DNA of 8,258 bases from Planctomycetota bacterium (lineage in GTDB: Bacteria; Planctomycetota; Planctomycetia; Planctomycetales; Planctomycetaceae): NCBI GenBank assembly GCA_013151585.1, contig JAADHY010000741.1:1-8258 (forward strand), in the 5' to 3' direction. The notes under the pieces are model-generated. The model was not told the DNA's origin. It saw nothing but the letters and a program-made list of their open reading frames with translations, and did not search any database. Below are positions 1 to 6,191 of the stretch, piece by piece. Numbering within the stretch: position 1 is the stretch's first letter; every line of letters begins with the position of its first letter. A program made the translations under genes and the position numbers.

Positions 1-582
1 GCCGAACATTGTGGCGGCCATGATCGGACGGTCTTCGGTGGTCGGCGAAGCGGTAGCCGGCCGCGCCACCAAACCGGCCATTGCTCGCGCGGCCTCAGCG
101 AGGACCATACGGCTGATCCGATTCAGGCCGGCGATGTCAACCACCGAGTTGAGCATCAAGATGTCTTTGTCGCCAACGTAAGGGCGGACCTGCCCGGATG
201 CCAGCGTGCTGACCATGAGCTTGGGAACGCCGAGGGGCAAAGCACGCATGGCGGCTGTCGCGATGGTCGTTCCCGCCGAGCCGCCCAATCCGAGCACGCC
301 GTCCACCAAGCCGCCCGCGTGGAGCCGGGCGATCAACGCCGCTGCTCCTTCCGCCGCTTTCGCGACCGCTTCGCCGCGATCCGCTCGCTGTTGGAGCTCT
401 TTGAGCGAAGCCCCCGCCGCGGCGAAAACCGCTTCGCGCGGCGTGTCGGGCCGGATCGACGGTTCGCCGAGACAGCCGGTATCGATCAAGTGCACGTCGA
501 CGCCCAGTCGCCGCAACTGGTCGCAGACGTACTCAGCCTCCGCCCCCTTCGTATCCAATGTGGCCAGGACGTAAACGATCAT
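1..582 (-). CDS. UPF0261 / Tm-1-like ATP-binding domain protein (N-terminal 194 residues, runs off the window)
   Basis: The visible part is 194 codons with no stop, and the frame continues past the left edge. It opens MIVYVLATLDTKGAEA, typical of UPF0261, the bacterial relatives of tomato Tm-1. A glycine-rich loop GLGGSAGTTIAT lies at residues 98-109, followed by ALPLGVPKLMVSTLASG (114-130), VRPYVGDKDI (132-141) and SVVDIAGLNRISR, all strongly conserved in the family. In Tm-1 this N-terminal domain binds ATP and blocks tobamovirus RNA replication. The bacterial role is not established. Family members are usually about 400 residues, so roughly half is present. The ATG at 582-580 lies 6 nt after the stop of the oxidoreductase gene, which suggests one transcript. 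No strong Shine-Dalgarno is visible. There is no signal peptide, so a cytoplasmic location is inferred. The family assignment is firm; the function is unknown. Confidence 0.9.
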   Translation of the reverse strand, partial: MIVYVLATLDTKGAEAEYVCDQLRRLGVDVHLIDTGCLGEPSIRPDTPREAVFAAAGASLKELQQRADRGEAVAKAAEGAAALIARLHAGGLVDGVLGLGGSAGTTIATAAMRALPLGVPKLMVSTLASGQVRPYVGDKDILMLNSVVDIAGLNRISRMVLAEAARAMAGLVARPATASPTTEDRPIMAATMFG

Positions 583-588
583 CCGATA

Positions 589-1692
589 TCAGTCTTCAAG
601 CATTGTCAGAGGATTCTTCCGGTTCCTCAGCGGCAACGGGACAGGCTCCCCGACCCGCTGCGATTCAAAGGCTGCTACGATCATCTCCGTCGCCCAGCGG
701 GCCTCGTACATGCTGCATTTCGGCTGACGGTCCTTCTCGATCGCGTCCAACAAATCCAAGATGGCCAGCGTGTGGCGTTCTTGGTACTTGCGATCCGTGA
801 GCGGTTCAGGCTGCCCGATGCCGGCCGACGAGACGTCCTGCCAGCGGGCCCCGCTCCGGCCCGGCGACCAACTGGGATCGTTCAGGTACTTCACCGGCGG
901 CAACGTGCCTTCCAAAACCTCCAGCACGCCCTTGGAGCCGTAAATCATCAGGCCGAACCGTCGCGGGTGTCCGCCCATGTTGCGGACGGACGAAAAATAC
1001 GCGATCGAACCGTCGGGCATGCCGTACATTGCGTGGACTGCATCGCCCGCCAACGGCCCGATGCCTTCATTGCCATCGACCACGTCGCGGCGCGTGATGG
1101 GATGGCCGTTCTGCGTCACGCGCGCGAAGCACCACTGGGGCTTGCCGCCGATCGCCAAGATCAAGTCCATGATGTGGGTCCCCAGGACCCACAAGTCTTC
1201 GCCTCCGCCCCGCCGGTCCTCTTTCCCCCGTCCGCGATACTCCAGCACCTTCCCCAGACGACCCTCGGCGATCAACTTCTTGATCGTGTCAATCTTGGGG
1301 CTGTAGCGTGTGAAGTGGGCAACGGCCAGCTTCACGTGATTCCGTTCACACGCCGTGACGATCTCATCGGCCTCGGCCAGCGTGCGGCAGAAAGGCTTCT
1401 CCATGTAGACGTGGGCGCCGTGCTCGGCGGCCGCCACGGCCATGTCGCGATGTTGATCGATCCATCGCTGGCAAATGCAGACGATGTCTGGGCGCACGAC
1501 ATCGAGCATCTTCCGATAATCGGTGAAGGTCTTATCAACCTTCAACCTCCGAGCCGCCGCGGCCAGCCCGTCGGGATTGTCGTCGGCGACGGCCACGATC
1601 TTTGTCTGCGGCACGCTCAGCCAGGCCCGATCCAGATGATGTCCGTAGTTCCCTCGGCCCGTCCGACCGATCACAGCCACGCGATAGACCAT
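589..1692 (-). CDS. Gfo/Idh/MocA family NAD(P)-dependent oxidoreductase
   Basis: A 367-residue protein, normal length for the family. Residues 4-39 form a Rossmann beta-alpha-beta unit: RVAVIG leads into the nucleotide loop GRTGRGNYG (9-17), and VAVADDN (33-39) supplies the acidic end of the second strand. The family signature EKP is at 98-100 (YMEKPF). The second domain carries GGGEDLWVLGTHIMD (162-176), where the family keeps a catalytic histidine near H173. Members oxidise or reduce sugars, inositols and related polyols; the substrate cannot be read here. I chose the ATG at 1692 over the longer frame from 1758 because the Rossmann strand begins directly after it and AGGGGAG lies 8 nt upstream. 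The extra 22 residues do not resemble a Tat or Sec signal, so the enzyme is probably cytoplasmic. It is followed after 6 nt by the UPF0261 gene. Confidence 0.92.
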   Translation of the reverse strand: MVYRVAVIGRTGRGNYGHHLDRAWLSVPQTKIVAVADDNPDGLAAAARRLKVDKTFTDYRKMLDVVRPDIVCICQRWIDQHRDMAVAAAEHGAHVYMEKPFCRTLAEADEIVTACERNHVKLAVAHFTRYSPKIDTIKKLIAEGRLGKVLEYRGRGKEDRRGGGEDLWVLGTHIMDLILAIGGKPQWCFARVTQNGHPITRRDVVDGNEGIGPLAGDAVHAMYGMPDGSIAYFSSVRNMGGHPRRFGLMIYGSKGVLEVLEGTLPPVKYLNDPSWSPGRSGARWQDVSSAGIGQPEPLTDRKYQERHTLAILDLLDAIEKDRQPKCSMYEARWATEMIVAAFESQRVGEPVPLPLRNRKNPLTMLED

Positions 1693-1700
1693 CGGACAGT

Positions 1701-1707
1701 CTCCCCT
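1701..1707 (-). promoter_or_regulatory. Ribosome binding site of the Gfo/Idh/MocA gene
   Basis: Read on the minus strand this is AGGGGAG, 8 nt before the ATG at 1692-1690. It is a good Shine-Dalgarno match at good spacing. It decides the start in favour of residue M23 of the longest open frame. Confidence 0.6.
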
Positions 1708-1830
1708 GCGCTGGTGTCTTGATCGTTGATCGACTGACGGTCTGAAGCACATCGCCACGCCGCTGCCATCAAGCTACCCGTGCCGACTGAAACAAGCAAG
1801 CCGGGCGGGCGAGCGCAGCGGGCCTCGTGC

Positions 1831-1857
1831 CCTGGCCGGTGTCGGCCGGCGGCCAGG
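1831..1857. terminator. GC-rich palindrome just after the helicase stop codon
   Basis: CCTGGCCG (1831-1838) and CGGCCAGG (1850-1857) are perfect 8-bp inverted arms around an 11-nt loop. On the minus strand the hairpin begins 3 nt after the helicase stop codon (1863-1861) and about 140 nt before the oxidoreductase start. That is a natural place for transcript termination or 3'-end protection between the two genes. No T-run follows on the minus strand, so a classical intrinsic terminator is not supported. The stem alone is certain; the role is inferred. Confidence 0.35.
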
Positions 1858-1860
1858 CCG

Positions 1861-2541
1861 TTACTCTTCGTCCCAGACGCCGGCGCCAAAGTCGTCCAGT
1901 TCGACAGCTTCAGCGAGCTCTTCGGCGGGTTCTTCCAGAACCTCTTCCGCCTGCGTCTCGCCCGTAACCACGTCGGCCGCTCGGCGAGCGCTCTCGATGA
2001 TCTTGTCCGTGCTTTGCGGATCGACCGCGCGGCAGCTCGCCGTCACCTGATCGGCGATCTCGCGTAGATCATCCAGCCATTGCGTGTCTGGTTCGCCGAA
2101 CTCCTGAAGTTGCACGAACTCACCACATAACAGAATGAACCGCAACAGGTGACGAAAGATGATGCCTTCCTGCTTGACCAGGTCGCGTGATCGGACGTAC
2201 TTGTCGAAGTCGCCACCAAAACGCAACAGCTCGCCCGCCACCCACGCCGGCTGCACCCGCAGACTATGGACACGCGGCAGCTCCGAGTCGAAAAGCCGCT
2301 TCAGTTTTTCGGCCAACGTGAGAACGCGAGGCCGGTCATCCCAGTAGCCGTAGTCTTCGTCGTCCGGTTGAGGAGCCAGCTCGCTGGGCAAGGCCAGTCC
2401 GCGGCGGAGCAGTTCGGGATCGAGGCGGGTTTGAGCGAGCGGCCCGGGTGGAAGCTGGTCCTGTCGGGGCGGCCGTGTCTGAGCTCGCAAAGACGACGGC
2501 ATCTCCAGCACACTTTCCAACGCCTGGATTCGCTCGTCGGG
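1861..2541 (-). CDS. C-terminal part of the Ski2-like helicase, in the shifted frame
   Basis: This frame carries the natural end of the helicase. It starts at the shift point with PDERIQALESVLEMPSS, continuing EELRIAN of the upstream frame, and stops with TAA at 1863-1861. About 226 residues are encoded. They include an acidic, aromatic stretch DDEDYGYWDD, a segment VLTLAEKLKRLFDSEL, a helical region LVKQEGIIFRHLLRF that recalls the C-terminal helical domain of Ski2/Mtr4 enzymes (DSHCT-like), and a Glu/Ala-rich tail ending DDFGAGVWDEE. The same frame stays open upstream to 3069, but that part is arginine/glycine-rich nonsense lying over the linker and is not protein-like. An internal ATG at 2502-2500 would let a gene caller report it as a separate 213-residue gene. 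I regard it as the broken-off end of the gene at 2301-4418. Confidence 0.72.
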   Translation of the reverse strand, partial: PDERIQALESVLEMPSSLRAQTRPPRQDQLPPGPLAQTRLDPELLRRGLALPSELAPQPDDEDYGYWDDRPRVLTLAEKLKRLFDSELPRVHSLRVQPAWVAGELLRFGGDFDKYVRSRDLVKQEGIIFRHLLRFILLCGEFVQLQEFGEPDTQWLDDLREIADQVTASCRAVDPQSTDKIIESARRAADVVTGETQAEEVLEEPAEELAEAVELDDFGAGVWDEE

Positions 2542-4418
2542 TTCGCGATCCGTAGCTCCTCGGCCAAAAACAGGCCGTAAAGCGGATTGACGCTGCGGAA
2601 CAGGAACAGCTTGTCGATGTTCGGCTTGGCGTGCGCTCGCACCGGTTCGTACGGCGGTGGCTTTTCCGATTCCTTCTCGGCCGTGACGCCGGAAGTCGGT
2701 ATGTTTTGGTCTTCGTCTCCAGTGACTCCGACACGGGCCTCCTGCAAGAGCTGCCCGAGGGTGCCAAGAGCGGGCGGCTGGTCGCCGGCCGGGGCCTCGG
2801 CCGAAGGGGGGGCGTCCGGGGGGCTCGACGCAGCATCCGCCGGAGCCTCGGCATCTGCAGACGCGGGTGAAGTCGACAGACCGGCCAGCGGTGCCGGCGG
2901 AGTGGGCTCCAGGTCGACGTAGCCGGCCGCCCAGAGCGTCATCAGCATGTGAATCAGCTCCTTCTGGCCGCGTTCGAGCCGTTTCGGTTCCATCAACCGC
3001 TTCCGGTAGAACGCCTTCAGCCGGTCCACCTCCGGCGAAACCTTCAGCAAATAGGCCAACAGCCGCCACGGCAACGGACCGCGGCTGGCCAGCTTGCCCG
3101 GCGGCGCCTGTTGCAATTTGCGGAACTGGGCCTCGTTCCAGTACTGCTGGTTGGAGCGACGGGTGGGCATTTTTTTCCGCATTTGCCGCTTCATGCGCAG
3201 GAGGTTCGGGTCTTTGGTGTCGTCGGGGATTTGGTCGTACTTTTCCTTCCAGCGGAGAATTTTGACGTCGTCCTCGTGAGCCATCGCAAAGACGTAACCA
3301 CGCGTGTCGAACTGCGGCCGGCCAGCCCGGCCGAACATCTGATGGGCCGAACTGGCGGAGATGAGCGTCTTTTTGCCGGGCGCTCCTTTGAGCAACGTCG
3401 AGAGCACGACCGAACGGGCCGGCAGATTGATCCCGGCCGCCAGAGTCTCGGTGCAGACACAGACCTGCAACAGCTTTTTCTGGAACAGCTCCTCAACAAT
3501 CCGACGATACCGAGGAAGAAGCCCGGCATGATGGACGCCGACACCGCGCGCCAGCAAGCGTTTCAGTTTCGGCCCTGCCCCTTTGCTCCAGTCGTACCGC
3601 TGCAGTTGTTTGTCGAGCTGCTTTTGGGCCTCTTTGGTGAGCAAGCGGCGGCCTTTCAGCGTTTCAGCCACGTCCCAACACTCGTTGCGGTTAAAGCAGA
3701 AGACCAAGGCGGGCGTTTTCCGAGTGTCTTCGTCGCCCTCGGCCATGACTTCCAACTGCTCCGGCAGCAGCCGGTCGCCCACCCACTGGAATGTCAGCGG
3801 AACTTTCCGGTCGGTGCTTTGAACCAGCTCCAACGTGCGGCCGTGCGCGTTTTTCAGCCAGAGCAGAAACTCGGCTGCATTCCCCACTGTCGCGGAAAGC
3901 AACAGCAACCGCACGTGCGACGGCAGCAGCGCCAGCGACAGCTCCCAAACAATGCCCCGTTCCGGATCCGCGAAGCTGTGAAACTCGTCCATCACGACCG
4001 AGTCCACCTGGTTGAAGTCGAAGGCCTCGCGGTTCAGTAGACGATTCAGCAGGATTTCGGCGACAACGACCAGGACGCGTGCCTCGGGGTTGACCCGTCG
4101 GTTGCCGGTCACGAGCCCGATGTCATCCGGATGAAAGCCCCATCGCACGGCCAGCTCTTGCAGTTCGCGGAACTTCTGCTCGGTCAGCGCGATCAACGGG
4201 GTCGTGTAATAGCAGATCCGCAGGGTATGGAGGGCCTCGAAAGCCGCCGCCTCGGCAATGACCGTCTTGCCCATGCCGGTCGGAGCACAGACGAGCACGC
4301 CCTCGTCGGTCGTGAACCACGCCAGCAGAGCTTCCTCCTGGACGGGATACGGATCAAAGGGCAATTGATCCAGATACAGGGAAGCCAAATCGTCACGGCT
4401 AACCGGAGGTTCGTGCAT
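2301..4418 (-). CDS. Ski2-like superfamily 2 DExH-box RNA/DNA helicase (main frame, frameshifted near its end)
   Basis: The complete superfamily 2 core is visible. In order it has PFDPYPVQEEAL (about 20-31), Walker A APTGMGKT (45-52), motif Ia TTPLIALTEQK (72-82), motif II DEFH (144-147), motif III SAT (175-177), VFCFNRNEC, GVGVHHAGLLPRYRR (about 292-305), motif V TETLAAGIN (322-330) and motif VI QMFGRAGR (359-366). DEFH and the HHAGLLP block place it in the Ski2/Mtr4 group, ATP-driven 3'-5' helicases usually acting on RNA. A Pro/Ala/Ser-rich linker spans about 502-550. The start at 4418 (MHEPPVSRDDL) is preferred over 4484 because the added residues are not protein-like, but no clear Shine-Dalgarno helps. 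After about residue 626 (EELRIAN) the frame turns to arginine/tryptophan/cysteine-rich sequence until the stop at 2301. The genuine continuation lies one frame back. Restoring one base gives 852 residues ending at 1861. It has no operon partner; the WD40 gene diverges. Confidence 0.87.
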   Translation of the reverse strand: MHEPPVSRDDLASLYLDQLPFDPYPVQEEALLAWFTTDEGVLVCAPTGMGKTVIAEAAAFEALHTLRICYYTTPLIALTEQKFRELQELAVRWGFHPDDIGLVTGNRRVNPEARVLVVVAEILLNRLLNREAFDFNQVDSVVMDEFHSFADPERGIVWELSLALLPSHVRLLLLSATVGNAAEFLLWLKNAHGRTLELVQSTDRKVPLTFQWVGDRLLPEQLEVMAEGDEDTRKTPALVFCFNRNECWDVAETLKGRRLLTKEAQKQLDKQLQRYDWSKGAGPKLKRLLARGVGVHHAGLLPRYRRIVEELFQKKLLQVCVCTETLAAGINLPARSVVLSTLLKGAPGKKTLISASSAHQMFGRAGRPQFDTRGYVFAMAHEDDVKILRWKEKYDQIPDDTKDPNLLRMKRQMRKKMPTRRSNQQYWNEAQFRKLQQAPPGKLASRGPLPWRLLAYLLKVSPEVDRLKAFYRKRLMEPKRLERGQKELIHMLMTLWAAGYVDLEPTPPAPLAGLSTSPASADAEAPADAASSPPDAPPSAEAPAGDQPPALGTLGQLLQEARVGVTGDEDQNIPTSGVTAEKESEKPPPYEPVRAHAKPNIDKLFLFRSVNPLYGLFLAEELRIANPTSESRRWKVCWRCRRLCELRHGRPDRTSFHPGRSLKPASIPNCSAADWPCPASWLLNRTTKTTATGMTGLAFSRWPKN
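2539..2541 (-). other. Frameshift point within the helicase gene
   Basis: The minus strand here reads ATC GCG AAC CCG ACG in the upstream frame, while GAC GAG CGA ATC CAG continues the protein in the downstream frame. Reading AAC, CCC, GAC, GAG joins EELRIAN to PDERIQALES without a gap. This equals loss of one C from an original run of four, or a -1 slip. The total length from 4418 to 1861 is 2558 nt, one short of 853 codons, which fits a single missing base. Whether it is a sequencing error, a real mutation or recoding cannot be told from the window. Confidence 0.7.
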
Positions 4419-4551
4419 GGTCGATCTTGCCCGTTGGCGATAAAGGCTTTGAATCGGCAGGCGTCGGGAGCATCGGGCCGACATCGAACTTTAGCGGACC
4501 GAAGACGCTGGTCGCAATCCTGGCAGGCCAATGCTGGCCAACGGAACGAGA

Positions 4552-4755
4552 AGTGGGCGTTGCCCACTGCACTGGACCGAGGGCTTTGCGATGACGCAGT
4601 TTGTGGTTTCGACGCCCGGCTGGAGTCAAGCCATCCTCTCTTCCGCTTGCGGGACAGGGTGGCTTGCCAAAGGCGAGCCGGGTGAGGGCGTCCCTCGGCG
4701 GGCTCGCTCCCCTCATCCGCCCTTCGGGCACCTTCTCCCTTCGCCGGGGGAGAAG
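4552..4755. repeat. Cluster of small intergenic palindromes (REP-like)
   Basis: Five short hairpin-forming palindromes lie within about 200 bp of the spacer between the helicase and WD40 genes. They are AGTGGGC/GCCCACT around GTT (4552-4568); GGCTTGCC/GGCGAGCC around AAA with one G-T wobble (4661-4679); GAGGG/CCCTC around CGT (4684-4696); GCCC/GGGC around TTC (4719-4729); and CTTCTCCC/GGGAGAAG around 8 nt (4732-4755). The last two, preceded by CCCTCATCC, match from memory a common dispersed bacterial intergenic repeat. No open frame here has protein-like composition. Copy number elsewhere in the genome cannot be seen. The palindromes are certain; calling the cluster a mobile or REP-type repeat is inference. 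Confidence 0.55.
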
Positions 4756-4858
4756 AGACTTGGTTTCGCGAGTCAGCCTCGAAGTAGGACCGTGCAGCCA
4801 TGCAAAACCCGTCGTGCGCCCGATTTTTCCTATCGACGCCGATACGTTGAGATACAAT

Positions 4859-5030
4859 GGGGCTCGAAATAGCCAACGGAGGGATGGCTTCGGTCCCTGC
4901 CCTGAGGGGATGAGATTGCAGACCCGAGCCTGAGCTCAACGAATCGGATTCGGGAGCCTTCGAAGCGTTGCTCAGGCAGACAGCGCTGAGGTTGGGCGCG
5001 GTGCGGATGGCGGAAAGGCCCGATCGACGG
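4859..5030 (+). ncRNA. Candidate structured RNA or structured leader upstream of the WD40 gene
   Basis: The strongest element is a stem pairing GCCTGAG (4928-4934) with CTCAGGC (4971-4977), continued after a 2-nt bulge (4935-4936) by CAACG (4937-4941) with CGTTG (4966-4970): 12 base pairs enclosing a 24-nt apical region. Upstream, AGGGA (4880-4884) can pair with TCCCT (4893-4897) around a C-TTCG-G tetraloop (4888-4893 region), and GGCTCG (4861-4866) can pair with CGAGCC (4925-4930) as a competing arrangement. TACAAT at 4853-4858 resembles a -10 box just upstream, but no -35 is visible. There is no T-run after the structure, so an untranslated leader for the gene at 5099 is as likely as a separate RNA. 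It lacks the hallmark loops of SRP RNA, RNase P and tmRNA. The strand and both ends are guesses. Confidence 0.3.
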
Positions 5031-5050
5031 TGAATCGTTACCGTTATAGT
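5024..5050 (+). promoter_or_regulatory. Weak promoter candidate for the WD40 gene
   Basis: TATAGT (5045-5050) matches five of six bases of the -10 consensus. TCGACG (5024-5029) matches four of six of the -35 consensus, but the spacer is only 15 nt. A transcript would start near 5057 and leave a leader of about 40 nt. Many organisms of this type have poorly matched promoters, so this is only a candidate. Confidence 0.2.
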
Positions 5051-5085
5051 ACATGCGGGACGAAGTGCGCGGCTGCCCAGCCATA

Positions 5086-5090
5086 CGGAG
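5086..5090 (+). promoter_or_regulatory. Ribosome binding site of the WD40 gene
   Basis: CGGAG ends 8 nt before the ATG at 5099-5101. It selects this start over the ATG at 5030, and the shorter protein then begins with a plausible signal peptide. Confidence 0.5.
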
Positions 5091-5098
5091 CAACAAAG

Positions 5099-6130
5099 AT
5101 GCGATCAATGCTTCATGCACGCACACGGTTTGCAAGCGGGATCGTCTTCGCGTGCTTGTTCTTGACGCACCGCCACATGTTGGCGTTTGAAGTCCAGGGG
5201 CATGGCCCGTATCGGGTGCAGGCGCTCAAGACGCTGAGATGCCGCTTTCAGGTGCGAGCGCTGGCGTTTTCCCCAGACGGAAAAATTCTGGCGGCCGGCG
5301 GCTGTGGTTACGTTTTGTGGGACAACCCCACCAAGATGGTGAGATTCTTCGACGTGGCGACCGGGTGCCAAATCAGTGGTGTGCCCGCGCCCGATGGTGT
5401 CTGGTCCCTGACCTTTTCTCCCCGCGGCGACACCATTGCGGTACAAGAGGCGTTTCGGGGGATCAAGCTATGGAACGTCCAAGGAAGAGAGCTGGTGGCA
5501 AAGCAGACCTTAGGTGACGACGGCCAGACAGGCGTAGTTTTTTCGCCCGACGGTACGTTTTTGGTTACGAACCGGGGCAAAACAGACATCGAGGTCCGAA
5601 GCGGTCAAACGTTGGCCTTGGCTCGCACAGTTTCGTCGCACCAGTTGTCCGTCACCTGTTTGGCATTTAACCCGGCGGGGACGATCCTCGCTTCCGGAGG
5701 ATGGGACGGCACGATCAATCTGTGGGAAGTCCCGTCGTTCGAGAAACTGGCAACGCTAAAGGGACACAAGGCCCCCGTGCCGGCGCTTGCTTTTTGCCGG
5801 GATGGAACGACACTCGCCAGCGGCGGTGTCGACAAGACCGTCCGGCTGTGGAACATCATAGAACGGCGAGTGACAGCCGTACTGCGCGGTCATAAAGGAG
5901 CCGTGTGGGCAGTGGATTTTGGCGGCAAAAGAGCGCTTCTGGCTTCGGCGTCCGAGGATGCGACGGTGCGATTATGGGACGTGAGAGCACAGCAGGAAGT
6001 TAAGGTCCTCAAGTCTCACACGGACATCGTCTTTTCGGCCCGCTTTGCGCCAGACGGAGTCACCCTGGCGACGGGCAGCACTGATGGAACGGTTCGGCTG
6101 TGGAAAGTATTGCCGGCGCTCAAGAAGTAG
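5099..6130 (+). CDS. Exported seven-bladed WD40 repeat protein
   Basis: A 343-residue protein from the ATG at 5099. Residues 1-29 look like a Sec signal peptide: basic start with R2, R8 and R10, hydrophobic core from I15 to L22, and a likely cut after MLA (27-29). C19 lacks a good lipobox. The rest is one beta-propeller. Repeat ends are VRFFDV (81-86), IKLWNV (122-127), a degenerate IEVRSG, INLWEV, VRLWNI, VRLWDV and VRLWKV, which makes seven blades. Inner motifs such as ALAFSPDG, LASGG and LKGHK are typical. The first three blades are divergent, and blade 1 carries an insertion containing VLWDNPTK. The last four are canonical. There is no kinase or other catalytic domain, so it is probably a binding scaffold in the periplasm or at the surface. 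Its partner is unknown. It stands alone: the helicase gene diverges upstream and a gene-free stretch follows. Confidence 0.88.
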   Translation: MRSMLHARTRFASGIVFACLFLTHRHMLAFEVQGHGPYRVQALKTLRCRFQVRALAFSPDGKILAAGGCGYVLWDNPTKMVRFFDVATGCQISGVPAPDGVWSLTFSPRGDTIAVQEAFRGIKLWNVQGRELVAKQTLGDDGQTGVVFSPDGTFLVTNRGKTDIEVRSGQTLALARTVSSHQLSVTCLAFNPAGTILASGGWDGTINLWEVPSFEKLATLKGHKAPVPALAFCRDGTTLASGGVDKTVRLWNIIERRVTAVLRGHKGAVWAVDFGGKRALLASASEDATVRLWDVRAQQEVKVLKSHTDIVFSARFAPDGVTLATGSTDGTVRLWKVLPALKK

Positions 6131-6152
6131 CCGGTAGGGAATAAGAAAACAG

Positions 6153-6172
6153 TTGGGTTGACGACAACCCGA
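6153..6172. terminator. Hairpin 22 bp after the WD40 stop codon
   Basis: TTGGGTTG (6153-6160) and CAACCCGA (6165-6172) form an 8-bp stem with one G-T pair around ACGA. It sits where a terminator for the WD40 gene would be expected, but no T-run follows on the plus strand. On the minus strand the stem is followed by GTTTTCTTATT, so as an intrinsic terminator it fits leftward transcription better. It may act in both directions. Confidence 0.4.
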
Positions 6173-6191
6173 GCTCGAGCAGTGGGCTTGC

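Noticed and set aside
319..1722. 467-codon open frame on the plus strand
   Set aside because: It lies opposite the Gfo/Idh/MocA and UPF0261 genes. Its composition is low-information Arg/His/Asp-rich with no motifs, a shadow of high-GC coding on the other strand.
1719..1732. Tandem TTGATCG TTGATCG upstream of the oxidoreductase gene
   Set aside because: Two 7-mers in tandem could be an operator half-site pair, but no dyad and no recognised promoter lie nearby. It is easily chance.
2536..2546. Programmed -1 frameshift signal
   Set aside because: The codons AAC CCG at the join do not re-pair in the -1 frame as a slippery heptamer requires. A lost C is simpler.
2542..3069. Upstream part of the open frame that encodes the helicase C-terminus
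   Set aside because: Before the shift point the product is Gly/Arg/Pro-rich nonsense, while the other frame encodes the linker and the end of the helicase. Only the part below 2541 is protein-like.
2949..4040. 363-codon open frame on the plus strand
   Set aside because: It is antisense to the helicase core, which has a full set of motifs. The plus-strand product is Gln/Arg/Phe-rich with no recognisable domain.
4859..5030. 6S, SRP, RNase P or tmRNA gene
   Set aside because: Size and position are suggestive, but I could not find the conserved SRP tetraloop region, the RNase P core motifs, the tmRNA ends or a convincing 6S bubble. It is kept only as an unnamed structured candidate.
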